Assembly (NCBI RefSeq): GCF_014873945.1
Contig: NZ_JADBEC010000001.1
Span: 3,489,001-3,553,000 of the forward strand
Direction: 5' to 3'
Length of the DNA: 64,000 bases
Origin: Rhizobium viscosum
GTDB taxonomy: Bacteria > Pseudomonadota > Alphaproteobacteria > Rhizobiales > Rhizobiaceae
This document shows, piece by piece, positions 18,149 through 26,805 of the stretch. The first letter of the stretch is position 1; the number at the start of each line of letters is the position of its first letter. The position numbers were made by a program, and so were the translations under genes. A model generated the notes under the pieces. The model was not told the origin of the DNA. It saw only the letters and a program-made list of their open reading frames with translations, and did not search any database.

Positions 18149-19192
18149 TCAGAAGATCGTCGTCCAGCCTTCGTTTGCGGTTTCGCTCTTGCCGTAGCCG
18201 ACACGGTCGGCGACCGCTCCATCGGCATTGATGAGGATGATATCGCCGCCCTTGTTGGCGAGCTGCGGGCCGCCATTTTCCGGGTCGAGTTTTATGGTGC
18301 GGAATTCGCCTGCAGCCAACGAGCCCGAGAGCTTCTGCCGGCGGCCTTCGCTATCTTCCAGCGACCAGCCTTCGATCGATGTCGTAACGTCCGAGCGGTT
18401 GACGAGCGTCACCGTCTCATCTTCGGTGCCGTCAGGATGGTTCACCGGATTGATCATGGCAGCGACGATGCGCAGTGACGAGGCGACGATCGGTTGCGGA
18501 CGGCGGGTGCCTTCGCCGCGGCCTTGACCGCCCCTGTTGTCGCCGACGGGACGGCCGGAGATGGCGTCGGTGTTCCAGTTCTGCGATTGGAAGCCGAGGA
18601 AGATCGCTGCCCAATGGTCTTCGTCCGAAAAGTGGATCAGCAGCGCGCCGTCCTGATTGGGGCCGCTGGTCGCGCTGAAACTGCCGCTGTCACCCTGGTT
18701 CATATGGATATCGTGGATGCCGTTGCCCGGCTCGAAACCGAAATATTCGTCCGGCTTGTTCTTCTCCGGTCCCCAGGCTTCGCCAAAGGCATAGAAGTGG
18801 ATCGACTTGTCGGCGATGCCTTCCTGCACGATCGGTTCAATGAAATCGCGCAGGTCGTTCTTCGGTCCATCGAGCTGGAAGGGCGCAACATCCATGTCCT
18901 CGCGCTCGATCATGCCGCCGCGGACATAGTCGATCGCAAGGTCCTTTCGGTCGCCTCTGATATCGGTCAGGCCCATCGGCAGAGCTGCGAGTTCGGCCGT
19001 CAGCTCGGCGTGCTGGAAGTCCATGACATTGGCGTAGAGCAAGTCATGTGGTGATTCCTTCGAGCGCACGTTCATGGCAATGCGATAGCTGACGCCACCG
19101 GCCTCGATGCGGATTTCGATATGGGGGTCCTTGTCGTCGTCAAGGGCGAGCGCCGAAGCCGTCCCCTTCAGCACCTTGTAATTCCGGAGCAT
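18149..19192 (-). CDS. DUF2278 (YukJ-like) protein with C-terminal lamin-tail domain
   Basis: The 347-residue protein begins MLRNYKVLKGTASAL after a GAGG Shine-Dalgarno sequence. Residues 1 to about 220 match the DUF2278/YukJ family (SPHDLLYANVMDF, DYVRGGMI and IHDIHMNQGDSG). After a Gly/Arg-rich linker, residues about 245-347 resemble a bacterial lamin-tail (LTD) domain: ETVTLVNRSD, IEGWSLEDSEGRRQKL and NKGGDIILINADGAVADRVGY. LTD domains in bacteria usually accompany secreted or nuclease proteins, yet no signal peptide is seen here. Function unknown. Confidence 0.75.
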   Translation of the reverse strand: MLRNYKVLKGTASALALDDDKDPHIEIRIEAGGVSYRIAMNVRSKESPHDLLYANVMDFQHAELTAELAALPMGLTDIRGDRKDLAIDYVRGGMIEREDMDVAPFQLDGPKNDLRDFIEPIVQEGIADKSIHFYAFGEAWGPEKNKPDEYFGFEPGNGIHDIHMNQGDSGSFSATSGPNQDGALLIHFSDEDHWAAIFLGFQSQNWNTDAISGRPVGDNRGGQGRGEGTRRPQPIVASSLRIVAAMINPVNHPDGTEDETVTLVNRSDVTTSIEGWSLEDSEGRRQKLSGSLAAGEFRTIKLDPENGGPQLANKGGDIILINADGAVADRVGYGKSETANEGWTTIF

Positions 19193-19286
19193 GGTGAACC
19201 TCGTCGTGGGGCAGGGGTTCACGATAGCATAGCGGAAATGCATCTTTTGTGACGCTGATTTTCCGCCATGCAACGCTTTGGAGAGT

Positions 19287-20345
19287 TTACTTCTTTACAT
19301 GCGGTCCGAAAAGTTCCATGTCGGCTTCGCTCAGACGCTCGTTCGCGGTGTTGAGCTGGTGCCAGTAAGGGTAGATGACCGGCGGCACGCTGACATCGTC
19401 GAGGCGCTTACGCTCGTCGTCCGAGAGCTTCAGCTCGGCGGCTGCGAGATTGTCCTTGAACTGGGCTTCGGTGCGACCGCCGATGATGACAGAGGTAACC
19501 GCCTTGCGGCCGATCAGCCAGGCGAGTGCGACCTGGGCTGCGGAAACGCCGCGTTCCTGACCAATCGCCACCAGCGTCTCGACGATATTCCAGAGGCGGT
19601 TTTCGTCGCGGATCGGCGGTTCGGTCCAGCCGGCGAACTGGCGGGTGCCTTCGGGAGCAGCCGCATTGCGGCGGTGCTTGCCCGAGAGCAGGCCGCCGGC
19701 GAGCGGGCTCCAGACGAGCACGCCGAGGCCCTGATCGATCGAGATCGGCAGCAGCTCATATTCGGCGTCACGGGCTTCCAGCGTATAGTGGATCTGCTGG
19801 CTGACGAAGCGCTGGTACTTGTGTTCGTTAGCGACGCCGAGCGCCTTCATGATGTGCCAGCCGGAATAGTTCGAGCAGCCGACATAGCGCACCTTGCCCT
19901 GCTTGATCAGCGTATCAAGCGCTTCCATCGTCTCTTCGAGCGGCGTTTCACCATCCCATTCATGGACCTGATAGAGGTCGATGACGTCGGTCTTCATGCG
20001 CTTGAGGCTCGCCTCACATTCGCGGACAAGGTGGTAGCGCGACAGGCCGCGATCGTTCGGACCGTCGCCCATGCCGAAGCGGGCCTTGGTGGCGAGCAGA
20101 ACGCCGTTCGGCCGCTTGCCGCCGAGAACTTCGCCGATGATGCGCTCGGATTCGCCTGCCGAATAGACATTTGCCGTATCGATCAGGTTGACGCCGGCAT
20201 CGAGGCAGATATCGACCATGCGGCGGGCCTCCTGCACACCGAGATCGCCAACGGTCTTGGCCCAGCCGACGCCGCCGAAGGTCATCGTGCCCACGGTCAC
20301 GGTGGAAACTTTAAGGCCGGAACGGCCGAGCAAACGATATTCCAT
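19287..20345 (-). CDS. Aldo/keto reductase
   Basis: The 352-residue enzyme has the AKR TIM-barrel signatures: GTMTFGG, the catalytic Asp and Tyr in LIDTANVYSAGESE, the catalytic Lys in LATKARFG, the His in LYQVHEWDGETP, and the NADPH-binding C-terminus VIIGGRTEAQFKDNL. The insert between strands and the DNRG-type PNDRGLSRYHL are typical of the AKR11/12 YajO-like branch. These cytoplasmic enzymes reduce aldehydes and ketones with NADPH; the substrate is not known. MEYRLLGRSGL is the standard start and GGAGGAA lies six bases upstream. Upstream 25 codons of open frame are ignored. Confidence 0.92.
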   Translation of the reverse strand: MEYRLLGRSGLKVSTVTVGTMTFGGVGWAKTVGDLGVQEARRMVDICLDAGVNLIDTANVYSAGESERIIGEVLGGKRPNGVLLATKARFGMGDGPNDRGLSRYHLVRECEASLKRMKTDVIDLYQVHEWDGETPLEETMEALDTLIKQGKVRYVGCSNYSGWHIMKALGVANEHKYQRFVSQQIHYTLEARDAEYELLPISIDQGLGVLVWSPLAGGLLSGKHRRNAAAPEGTRQFAGWTEPPIRDENRLWNIVETLVAIGQERGVSAAQVALAWLIGRKAVTSVIIGGRTEAQFKDNLAAAELKLSDDERKRLDDVSVPPVIYPYWHQLNTANERLSEADMELFGPHVKK

Positions 20346-20514
20346 TGAAATTCCTCCTCTTGAAAATGGCCTGATTGACGTACCGCAACGGACTGCCGAG
20401 GCAAGCTCGATGCTGTTCACGCCTGCGTGAATTTACGCCTTTGCCGACGCCTGTGCGAGGGTATTAGCTAACGGGTTTCCATGCGAGCACGAGGCCTGTT
20501 GCCTGTAACAAGCG

Positions 20515-20853
20515 CTATTTCCTTGTCCTCACAGCGATGATCATATCCGCCGCAACGAGCGGTTCGCTGTGCTCCATCCTGCGCGACAATTCGCGAATGA
20601 AACCGGGGCTTTCATTTTTGCTGACGGCGTCGAGCAGGGCCTGACGTGCGGAACCGCAAGAGTTGGCAGCGATCAAGCCCAATTCCAATGGCGAGCCGTT
20701 CTGCGGAGCATAGGCCACCGCGCGCGACCAGAGGCAGTCCTTGTAGGCTAAAGCCTCAGGATAATCCTTCAAATCTTTGGACGATTTGCCGGCTGTCGTC
20801 TGACATGCGGCGAGAATTGCACAGGCAAGCAGGGTTACAATTCGGATCTTCAT
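20515..20853 (-). CDS. Small putative lipoprotein
   Basis: The 112-residue protein has a lipoprotein signal peptide: a basic N-terminus, a hydrophobic core and the lipobox LAAC with Cys at residue 17, followed by QTTAGKSS. The mature part is helical with two more cysteines (CLWSRAVAY and NSCGSARQALL) and looks like a periplasmic helical protein. No family is recognised. It stands alone between the aldo/keto reductase and an ABC importer. Confidence 0.65.
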   Translation of the reverse strand: MKIRIVTLLACAILAACQTTAGKSSKDLKDYPEALAYKDCLWSRAVAYAPQNGSPLELGLIAANSCGSARQALLDAVSKNESPGFIRELSRRMEHSEPLVAADMIIAVRTRK

Positions 20854-21013
20854 GCAGACTCCAGGTGTTGAAATGGCTTGGTTCTGTAGAGCTCTATATT
20901 GTGCAATCTTAAGTTTAGATTATTTTGCTGTCATATCGACAGAGGCAGCAGGTCTCTCATCGAAAAACGGGTGAGGACGTCGGCTTCGCCGGCTGAAGCC
21001 GAGCTGCAGCCTC

Positions 21014-21031
21014 CTGTCACACCGCTGTAAA
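21014..21031 (+). promoter_or_regulatory. Candidate PhoB (Pho) box upstream of the ABC importer
   Basis: Two direct half-sites, CTGTCAC and CTGTAAA, are spaced 11 bases start to start, matching the layout of the Pho-box consensus (CTGTCAT-N4-CTGTCAC). The site ends 44 bases before the binding-protein gene. The second half-site is degenerate. Confidence 0.4.
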
Positions 21032-21075
21032 ACACCCCCAATAAGGAGGGGCATCATCATCCGAGGATTCCTTCC

Positions 21076-22053
21076 ATGAAAACTCTAGTTTCCGCCGCAG
21101 CGCTTCTCGCCGCGAGCCTTTTCGCCATCCCGGCTTCGGCCGCCAACCTCGTTCTCTACACCAGCCAGCCGAACGAAGATGCGCAGGCGACCGTCGACGG
21201 CTTCATGGCCGCTAATACCGATATCAAGGTCGACTGGGTGCGCGACGGCACGCCGAAAATCATGGCGAAGCTGCAGGCTGAAATTCAGGCCGGCAACCCG
21301 GTTGCCGACGTTCTGCTGATCGCCGACGTCGTCACCCTTGAACGCCTGAAGGAAGAGGGCAAGCTGCTTGCCTACAAGTCGCCGGAAGCTGCCCAGTACG
21401 ACGCCGCTCTCTATGACGCCGACGGCTACTACTATTCCACGAAGCTGATCACGACCGGCATCATGTACAATACGTCCGCTGCCATGAAGCCGACGAGCTG
21501 GAAAGACCTCGCCAAGCCGGAAGCCAAGGGCCTCGTGACGATGCCGAGCCCGCTTGCTTCGGGTGCAGCCCTTATCCATGCCCAGACGCTCGCTGCAGTT
21601 CCGGGCCTCGGCTGGGATTTCTACAAGTCGCTCGCCGACAATGCTGCGGTCGCTTCCGGCGGCAACGGCGTCGTCCTTAAGTCCGTCGCCTCGGGCGAAA
21701 AGGCTTACGGCATGGTCGTCGATTACCTGCCAATCCGCGAAAAGGCCAAAGGTGCGCCGGTCGAGTTCGTTTTCCCGAGCGAAGGCGTTTCGGCTGTCAC
21801 CGAGCCGGTCGGCATTCTCGCCAGCACCAAGAATGCCGATGCCGCCAAGAAGTTCGTCGACTACATTCTCTCTGAAAAGGGCCAGGAAGGCTTCCTGAAA
21901 CTCGGCTACATCCCGGCTCGCAACGGCATGAAGCTGCCTGACGGCTTCCCGCCACGCGACACGATCAAGGTTCTGCCGGTCAAAGCGGCCGAGGCGCTGA
22001 AGAATACCGACAAGGATCTGAAGACCTTTACGGATCTCTTCGGTTCGAAATAA
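21076..22053 (+). CDS. ABC importer periplasmic binding protein, Fe(III)/AfuA type
   Basis: The 325-residue protein has a Sec signal peptide (cleavage after IPASA, about residue 22) and the fold of SBP_bac family proteins related to FbpA/AfuA ferric-ion binders: NLVLYTSQPNEDAQATVDGF at the start of the mature chain, VADVLLIADVVTLERL, TGIMYNTSA and VDYLPIREKAKG. Paired tyrosines (YYYS) are present but may or may not be iron ligands; related proteins bind 2-aminoethylphosphonate or other phosphorylated compounds. It heads a three-gene operon with a fused permease (7-base gap) and an ATPase. A PhoB-like site upstream would fit an organophosphorus role. Confidence 0.85.
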   Translation: MKTLVSAAALLAASLFAIPASAANLVLYTSQPNEDAQATVDGFMAANTDIKVDWVRDGTPKIMAKLQAEIQAGNPVADVLLIADVVTLERLKEEGKLLAYKSPEAAQYDAALYDADGYYYSTKLITTGIMYNTSAAMKPTSWKDLAKPEAKGLVTMPSPLASGAALIHAQTLAAVPGLGWDFYKSLADNAAVASGGNGVVLKSVASGEKAYGMVVDYLPIREKAKGAPVEFVFPSEGVSAVTEPVGILASTKNADAAKKFVDYILSEKGQEGFLKLGYIPARNGMKLPDGFPPRDTIKVLPVKAAEALKNTDKDLKTFTDLFGSK

Positions 22054-22060
22054 TAGACCC

Positions 22061-23755
22061 ATGCAGGGTTATGTACGTGCAGGGAGCAGCCAGCCCGTCT
22101 GGCTGTTTCCTTTTATCGTTTCAGTGGTTCTCCTCCTTAGCGTGCTGCCCTTGGCGCGGCTCGCGGTTGTCGGCATTTCCGCTTTCGCCAATGGCGGCGT
22201 CATGGTGGTTCTCTCCGACCCCATGGTCTGGTCTGCGGTCTATTACACTATCGTCACCGCGATCCTCGGCACTGTTATCTCGCTCGTCATCGGCTGCGCT
22301 TTTGCCTATCTGCTGACGCTGACGGATATTCCTGCTAAGGGGCCGCTCAGTTTCTTCTTCGTGCTGCCGATGATGATCCCGCCGCAGGTGACCGCGCTTG
22401 CCTGGGTGCAGATGTCAGGGCCGTCGAGCCCACTTCTGAAGGCGCTGCATATCGCGCCGCCGATGGGCTCGCCGCAGCCGCTCTATTCGGTCGGCGGCAT
22501 TGCGCTGCTCTATGGCGTGCAGCATGCGCCGCTCGTCTATCTGGCGCTGAGGGCAGGGCTGATGACCCTGCCGCGCGATGGGGTGGAGGCGGCACGTCTG
22601 TCCGGTGCGTCTAGCCTCAGGGTCTTTCGCGATATCATCCTGCCGTTGTCGCTGCCGGGCGTGATTGCGGGGGCGGCGATTTCCTTTGTTTCCTGCACCG
22701 GCAATTTCGGCATTCCGGCCATTCTCGGCATTCCGGCCTCGATCTTCACGCTGCCGACGCTGATCTTTTCCAAGTTCACCGCCTTTACCGGCCGTACCTT
22801 CGGCGACGTGGCGTTGCTGTCCGCCATCATCGCGCTGATCTCGCTCGCGGGTCTTGCCATTCAGGACCGGGCGCTGCGCGGGCGCGATTATCGCGTCATC
22901 GGCCTTTCGGGCGCGACCGCTGCCTTCGAGCTCGGAGGGTGGAAGCTCATCTTCACGCCGCTGCTCTGGATCATCCTGTTCTTCATGCTGGCCGCACCCT
23001 TCTTCGCGCTCGTCGCCGGCGCACTGGTGCCGGCCTATGGCGTACCGCTCACCTTCAAGACCATGACGTTCCACGCCTTCGAGGAAATTCTCTTCCGGCA
23101 GGCGGTGACACGTACGGCCTTTATCAATTCGCTGTCGCTCGCGAGCGGGGCGGCGGTCGGCCTGCTTTTCGTGACGGTGCTGGCGGCCTATGCGCTAACG
23201 CGGCGGAAGGATACGCTGTCCCGCATTGTCTCCAGCCTTGTTGAAATTCCCTATTCGCTGCCGGGCATCGTTATGGCGGTGTGTTTCATTCTGGTCTTTG
23301 CAGCACCCATCCCGCTGTTGAACGTCACGCTCTACGGCACGGTGTGGATCATCCTGATTGCCTATTTCTCCTCCTTCTTCGCCGTCAGCCTCAAGCCTGT
23401 GGTCAGCGCCTTTCATCAGCTCGATCCTGCGCTGGAGGAGGCGGCAAGGCTTTCCGGCGCGGGCTTCTTCCGGCGGCTCAAGGATATCATCGTGCCGCTG
23501 ATTGCTCCGGCGGCCGGCGCATCCGTCATCCTCGTCTTCCTGATTGCCTGCAACGAGCTGACGATCTCGGCGCTGCTCTGGTCGGCGGGCACGCAGACGC
23601 TCGGTGTCGCCATCTACAATCTCGATGATAGCGGCAGTTCCGATCTTGCCTCGGCGCTATCCGTGCTCGTCGTCTTCATGGTCGTCGCCATGATGCTGCT
23701 TCTGGAGCTTCTGGCGAAACATCTGCCCAAGGGAGTGGTGCCGTGGCGAAGCTGA
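22061..23755 (+). CDS. ABC importer permease with two fused membrane domains
   Basis: The 564-residue inner-membrane protein contains two BPD_transp_1 permease domains in tandem, each with the EAA coupling loop: GVEAARLSGASSLRVFRDIILPLSLPG near residue 180 and LEEAARLSGAGFFRRLKDIIVPLIAPA near residue 460. About twelve transmembrane helices are expected. Tandem permeases of this kind (FbpB/AfuB, also ThiP-like) work with one binding protein and an ATPase homodimer. It starts 7 bases after the binding-protein stop and overlaps the ATPase gene by 13 bases. Confidence 0.9.
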   Translation: MQGYVRAGSSQPVWLFPFIVSVVLLLSVLPLARLAVVGISAFANGGVMVVLSDPMVWSAVYYTIVTAILGTVISLVIGCAFAYLLTLTDIPAKGPLSFFFVLPMMIPPQVTALAWVQMSGPSSPLLKALHIAPPMGSPQPLYSVGGIALLYGVQHAPLVYLALRAGLMTLPRDGVEAARLSGASSLRVFRDIILPLSLPGVIAGAAISFVSCTGNFGIPAILGIPASIFTLPTLIFSKFTAFTGRTFGDVALLSAIIALISLAGLAIQDRALRGRDYRVIGLSGATAAFELGGWKLIFTPLLWIILFFMLAAPFFALVAGALVPAYGVPLTFKTMTFHAFEEILFRQAVTRTAFINSLSLASGAAVGLLFVTVLAAYALTRRKDTLSRIVSSLVEIPYSLPGIVMAVCFILVFAAPIPLLNVTLYGTVWIILIAYFSSFFAVSLKPVVSAFHQLDPALEEAARLSGAGFFRRLKDIIVPLIAPAAGASVILVFLIACNELTISALLWSAGTQTLGVAIYNLDDSGSSDLASALSVLVVFMVVAMMLLLELLAKHLPKGVVPWRS

Positions 23756-24762
23756 TCCTCAATCAGGTGGCCAAGGATTTTGGCACGGGCAGGGCAGCCG
23801 TCAGCGGTTTTTCGCTCGATGTGCGCGAGGGCGGCTTTCTCGCGCTGCTTGGCCCATCCGGCTGCGGCAAGACCACGGTGTTGCGCATGATTGCCGGTTT
23901 CGAGACGCCGAGCGATGGTTCCATCCATCTTGGCGAACGGCTGCTCGCCGATGCCTCGCAATCGCTGCCGCCGGAAAAGCGCAACATGGCGATGGTGTTC
24001 CAGTCCTATGCGCTCTGGCCGCATATGAGTGTCGCCGACAACGTTGGTTATCCGCTCAAGGTGCGCGGCATCTCCGGCGAAGCCTATAAGACAAAAGTGC
24101 GCGAGGCGCTCGCGACCGTTCGTCTCGTCGATTATGCCGAGCGGCGGCCGGCCGATCTCTCGGGTGGCCAGCGGCAGCGCGTGGCGCTGGCCCGCTGCCT
24201 GGTGACATCACCCGACGTCGTGCTGCTCGACGAGCCGCTTGCCAATCTCGACCGGCATCTGAAGCAGGAGATGGAGGAGACCTTCCGCGAGTTCCACCAG
24301 CGCTCCGGTGCAACGATGATCTATGTGACGCATGATCAGAGCGAGGCGATGGCGCTGGCAACCGACGTTGCCGTCATGTCCGAGGGCCGGCTGCTGCAGG
24401 TGGCGCCGCCGGCTGAAATCTATGCGCGGCCGGAAGGGCGCATGGTCGGCGGGCTGATCGGCCGCGGCGCGATCGTCACGCTGCCTGTCATGGGCGGTGA
24501 GCGCCAGCTCGAATGGGACGAGCTGGAGGGCGCGCTGCATGCCGCCAATATCGATGGCGCCGATATTCTGGTGCGGCCGGAAGACGTGATCATTGGCGGC
24601 GAGGGGGCTCCGGCCACCGTCGAATCAGTGCTCTTCGAAGGCGAGCGCTATGCTGTGAAGCTCACGCTCGGCAACGGCCAGGCGTTGCGCGCCTACAGCC
24701 GCGTGGCTGTCGTCCCTAATGAGGCGGTGCATGTCGTCATACGCGCCGGCTGGCGGCTCTGA
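23743..24762 (+). CDS. ABC importer ATPase with C-terminal TOBE-like domain
   Basis: The 339-residue ATPase has Walker A GPSGCGKTT (residues 37-45), Q-loop MVFQSYALWP, signature LSGGQRQRVALARC (139-152), Walker B VVLLDEP (159-165) and the switch His in YVTHDQSEA. The last ~90 residues form the regulatory TOBE-like region found in FbpC/PotA/MalK-type ATPases. It starts with GTG inside the end of the permease gene. A 49-bp dispersed palindromic repeat follows the stop. It energises uptake by the binding protein and permease encoded upstream. Confidence 0.92.
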   Translation: MAKLILNQVAKDFGTGRAAVSGFSLDVREGGFLALLGPSGCGKTTVLRMIAGFETPSDGSIHLGERLLADASQSLPPEKRNMAMVFQSYALWPHMSVADNVGYPLKVRGISGEAYKTKVREALATVRLVDYAERRPADLSGGQRQRVALARCLVTSPDVVLLDEPLANLDRHLKQEMEETFREFHQRSGATMIYVTHDQSEAMALATDVAVMSEGRLLQVAPPAEIYARPEGRMVGGLIGRGAIVTLPVMGGERQLEWDELEGALHAANIDGADILVRPEDVIIGGEGAPATVESVLFEGERYAVKLTLGNGQALRAYSRVAVVPNEAVHVVIRAGWRL

Positions 24763-24810
24763 CGGACAAACGGCTTTTCGAAGCGCGTATTCGACTTTAA
24801 CTGTTTTCAA

Positions 24811-24859
24811 GCGATTCCGGACGCAAAACCGCTGCACACTTTTGCTGGAATTGCTCTAG
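24811..24859. repeat. 49-bp imperfect palindromic intergenic repeat, copy 2
   Basis: This copy differs from 2290-2338 at two of 49 positions and has the same orientation. It lies in the short gap between the ABC ATPase stop and the exonuclease/phosphatase gene, 31 bases before the latter's start. Confidence 0.8.
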
Positions 24860-24890
24860 TAATTGGCGTCGATCCAACCGGGAATGCCTG

Positions 24891-26000
24891 ATGTCGCTTC
24901 GCCTTGCCACGTTCAATGTCGAAAACCTGCTCACCCGCTTCGATTTCACGGGCTATCGCAACCAACTCCGGCAGGACCGCGTCATCAAACTCTTCGAGGT
25001 CAACAACGAAGGCGTCTACCAGCAGCTGGAGCAGGCGCGGGTGATCGCCTCGACCGACGATACCAGGCAAATGACGGCGCTCGCGATTGCCGATGCGGAT
25101 GCCGATATTCTCTGCCTGCAGGAAATCGACAACATGGCCGCCCTGCAGGCCTTCGAATATGGCTATCTTTACCGCATGGTCGGCAATGGCTACCGGCAGA
25201 AATACCTGGTCGAGGGCAATGACAGCCGCGGTATCGACGTGGCGGTGCTGATGCGCGAGGAAACGCGCGACGGGCAGAAGATCGAGCTCAGGGATATCAA
25301 GAGCCACGCGATGGTGACCTATCGCGATTTCGATCTCTTCGACGAGGAGATAGCCAAGACCAATCGGCTCGACGATAAGATCTTCAAGCGCGACTGCCTG
25401 GAGCTGGATTTGAGGATCGGCGGTGTGCCGATGACGCTCTATGTCGTGCATTTCAAATCGATGGGCAATCCGCGCGAAGGGCTGGACGGGCGGCAATCGA
25501 CCCTGCCGATCCGCCGGGCGGAAGCGTGCGCAGTTCGCCGCATCATCGAGGACAGGTTCGGCGCCGGCCATACTGCGAAAAAAAACTTCGTCATCTGCGG
25601 CGACATGAACGATTATCAGGAGCGGGTCGATGTCATCGGACGGCGCGGCACCGGCTACCGGTTCGAACATCAGGACGAGGCCGAAAGTGCGCTCGATGTC
25701 TTCAGCCAGGACGGATTTGCCGAAAATGTCGTGCGCCGCCGCGAGCCGCTCGACCGCTGGACGCTCTATCATTCGCGCGGGCCGGAGGAGCAGTGGCTCT
25801 GCCAGCTCGACTATCTCTGGCTGTCGCCGGCGCTTGCCGCGGCCAATGCGAAGCGCATCCCGGAAATCATCCGCCACGGACAGCCTTACCGCACCATCTT
25901 CCCGCCGGGGCAGCAGGTGGAGCGTTACCCACGCACCGGCTGGGACAGGCCGAAGGCATCCGACCATTGCCCCGTCGTCATGACATTGGATCTCTTATGA
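24891..26000 (+). CDS. Endonuclease/exonuclease/phosphatase-family protein
   Basis: The 369-residue protein has the DNase I-like EEP fold: LRLATFNVENLL at the N-terminus (catalytic Asn), LCLQEIDN (catalytic Glu), VVHFKSMGNPR, VICGDMNDY (catalytic Asp/Asn) and SDHCPVVMTL (catalytic Asp/His). These metal-dependent phosphodiesterases act on nucleic acids, sphingomyelin or inositol phosphates. No signal peptide is visible, so a cytoplasmic role is likely. Its stop overlaps the next gene's start (ATGA), coupling it to a NUDIX hydrolase; both may act on phosphorylated metabolites or nucleotides. Confidence 0.85.
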   Translation: MSLRLATFNVENLLTRFDFTGYRNQLRQDRVIKLFEVNNEGVYQQLEQARVIASTDDTRQMTALAIADADADILCLQEIDNMAALQAFEYGYLYRMVGNGYRQKYLVEGNDSRGIDVAVLMREETRDGQKIELRDIKSHAMVTYRDFDLFDEEIAKTNRLDDKIFKRDCLELDLRIGGVPMTLYVVHFKSMGNPREGLDGRQSTLPIRRAEACAVRRIIEDRFGAGHTAKKNFVICGDMNDYQERVDVIGRRGTGYRFEHQDEAESALDVFSQDGFAENVVRRREPLDRWTLYHSRGPEEQWLCQLDYLWLSPALAAANAKRIPEIIRHGQPYRTIFPPGQQVERYPRTGWDRPKASDHCPVVMTLDLL

Positions 26001-26743
26001 CACTTCGCTTTTCAGAGACTTTTTCAGAAGACCTTTCCGCCTTTCCGCCGGAACGCACGGTCTTTCCCATTGCCGGCGCCGATCTGCGCGTACTCGAGGG
26101 TGATCATCCGCTGGTCGTCGCCAACAGGCCGGCAATACGCGAGAACTGGGAGCGGGAAATCGCTGCCAATCCGGCGCTCTTCGATGGTCGGCTGGTGTTG
26201 CAGCACCGGCTGAAACTGTCCGAAACCGGAATAGCGGGTGAGGCCTATATTGCGCCTTTCTCGGCCTTCATGTGGTGGCGGCGCCAGCCGGACCGGAAGG
26301 GCGCCATTCATCTCTTTTCCTATCCGGTGCTTGAATCCTCCGATGGGGCGCTGGTCGCTATCCGCATGGGGGCGCATACGGCCAATCCGGGTCAGGTCTA
26401 TTTCGCCGCCGGCTCTCTGGAACCGGAAGATGTCGTGGACGGGCGTTGCGATATCGACAGCAATATGCGCCGCGAAGTGATGGAGGAGACGGGCCTGGAT
26501 CTCGACAAGGCCATCGTGGGCGAGAGGCTCCATGCGGGCCATGTGCGCGGTTCCGTCTCGCTGTTCAAGCTCTTCCGCTTCGACATGACGGCCGATGAGA
26601 TGGTCGATTCGATCAGCGCGCATATGTTGGTTGCCGAAGACAAGGAAATATCGGGCGCAGTCGCAATCCGCTCTGCCGACCCGGCCGCGCAGCCGTATAA
26701 CGTCGCCATGCTTCCGATCATCGACTGGTATTTCAACAGGTAA
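25997..26743 (+). CDS. NUDIX-family hydrolase
   Basis: The 248-residue protein starts at the ATG that overlaps the upstream TGA. The Nudix core RREVMEETGLDL (about residues 158-169) contains the metal-binding REVxEETG, while the preceding GSLEPEDVVDG region is longer than in the simple Nudix box, as in several large eukaryote-like Nudix proteins. The N-terminal 100 residues are a lead-in domain (VLEGDHPLVVANRPAIRENWEREI). The family hydrolyses nucleoside diphosphates linked to other groups. Translational coupling with the exonuclease/phosphatase gene suggests linked function; the substrate is not known. Confidence 0.85.
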   Translation: MTLRFSETFSEDLSAFPPERTVFPIAGADLRVLEGDHPLVVANRPAIRENWEREIAANPALFDGRLVLQHRLKLSETGIAGEAYIAPFSAFMWWRRQPDRKGAIHLFSYPVLESSDGALVAIRMGAHTANPGQVYFAAGSLEPEDVVDGRCDIDSNMRREVMEETGLDLDKAIVGERLHAGHVRGSVSLFKLFRFDMTADEMVDSISAHMLVAEDKEISGAVAIRSADPAAQPYNVAMLPIIDWYFNR

Positions 26744-26805
26744 TCTTGCACTCAGGCGTGTGGTCGGGCAGGTTGGCGCTTCGATGACCATCCAGGGAGG
26801 CCGAT

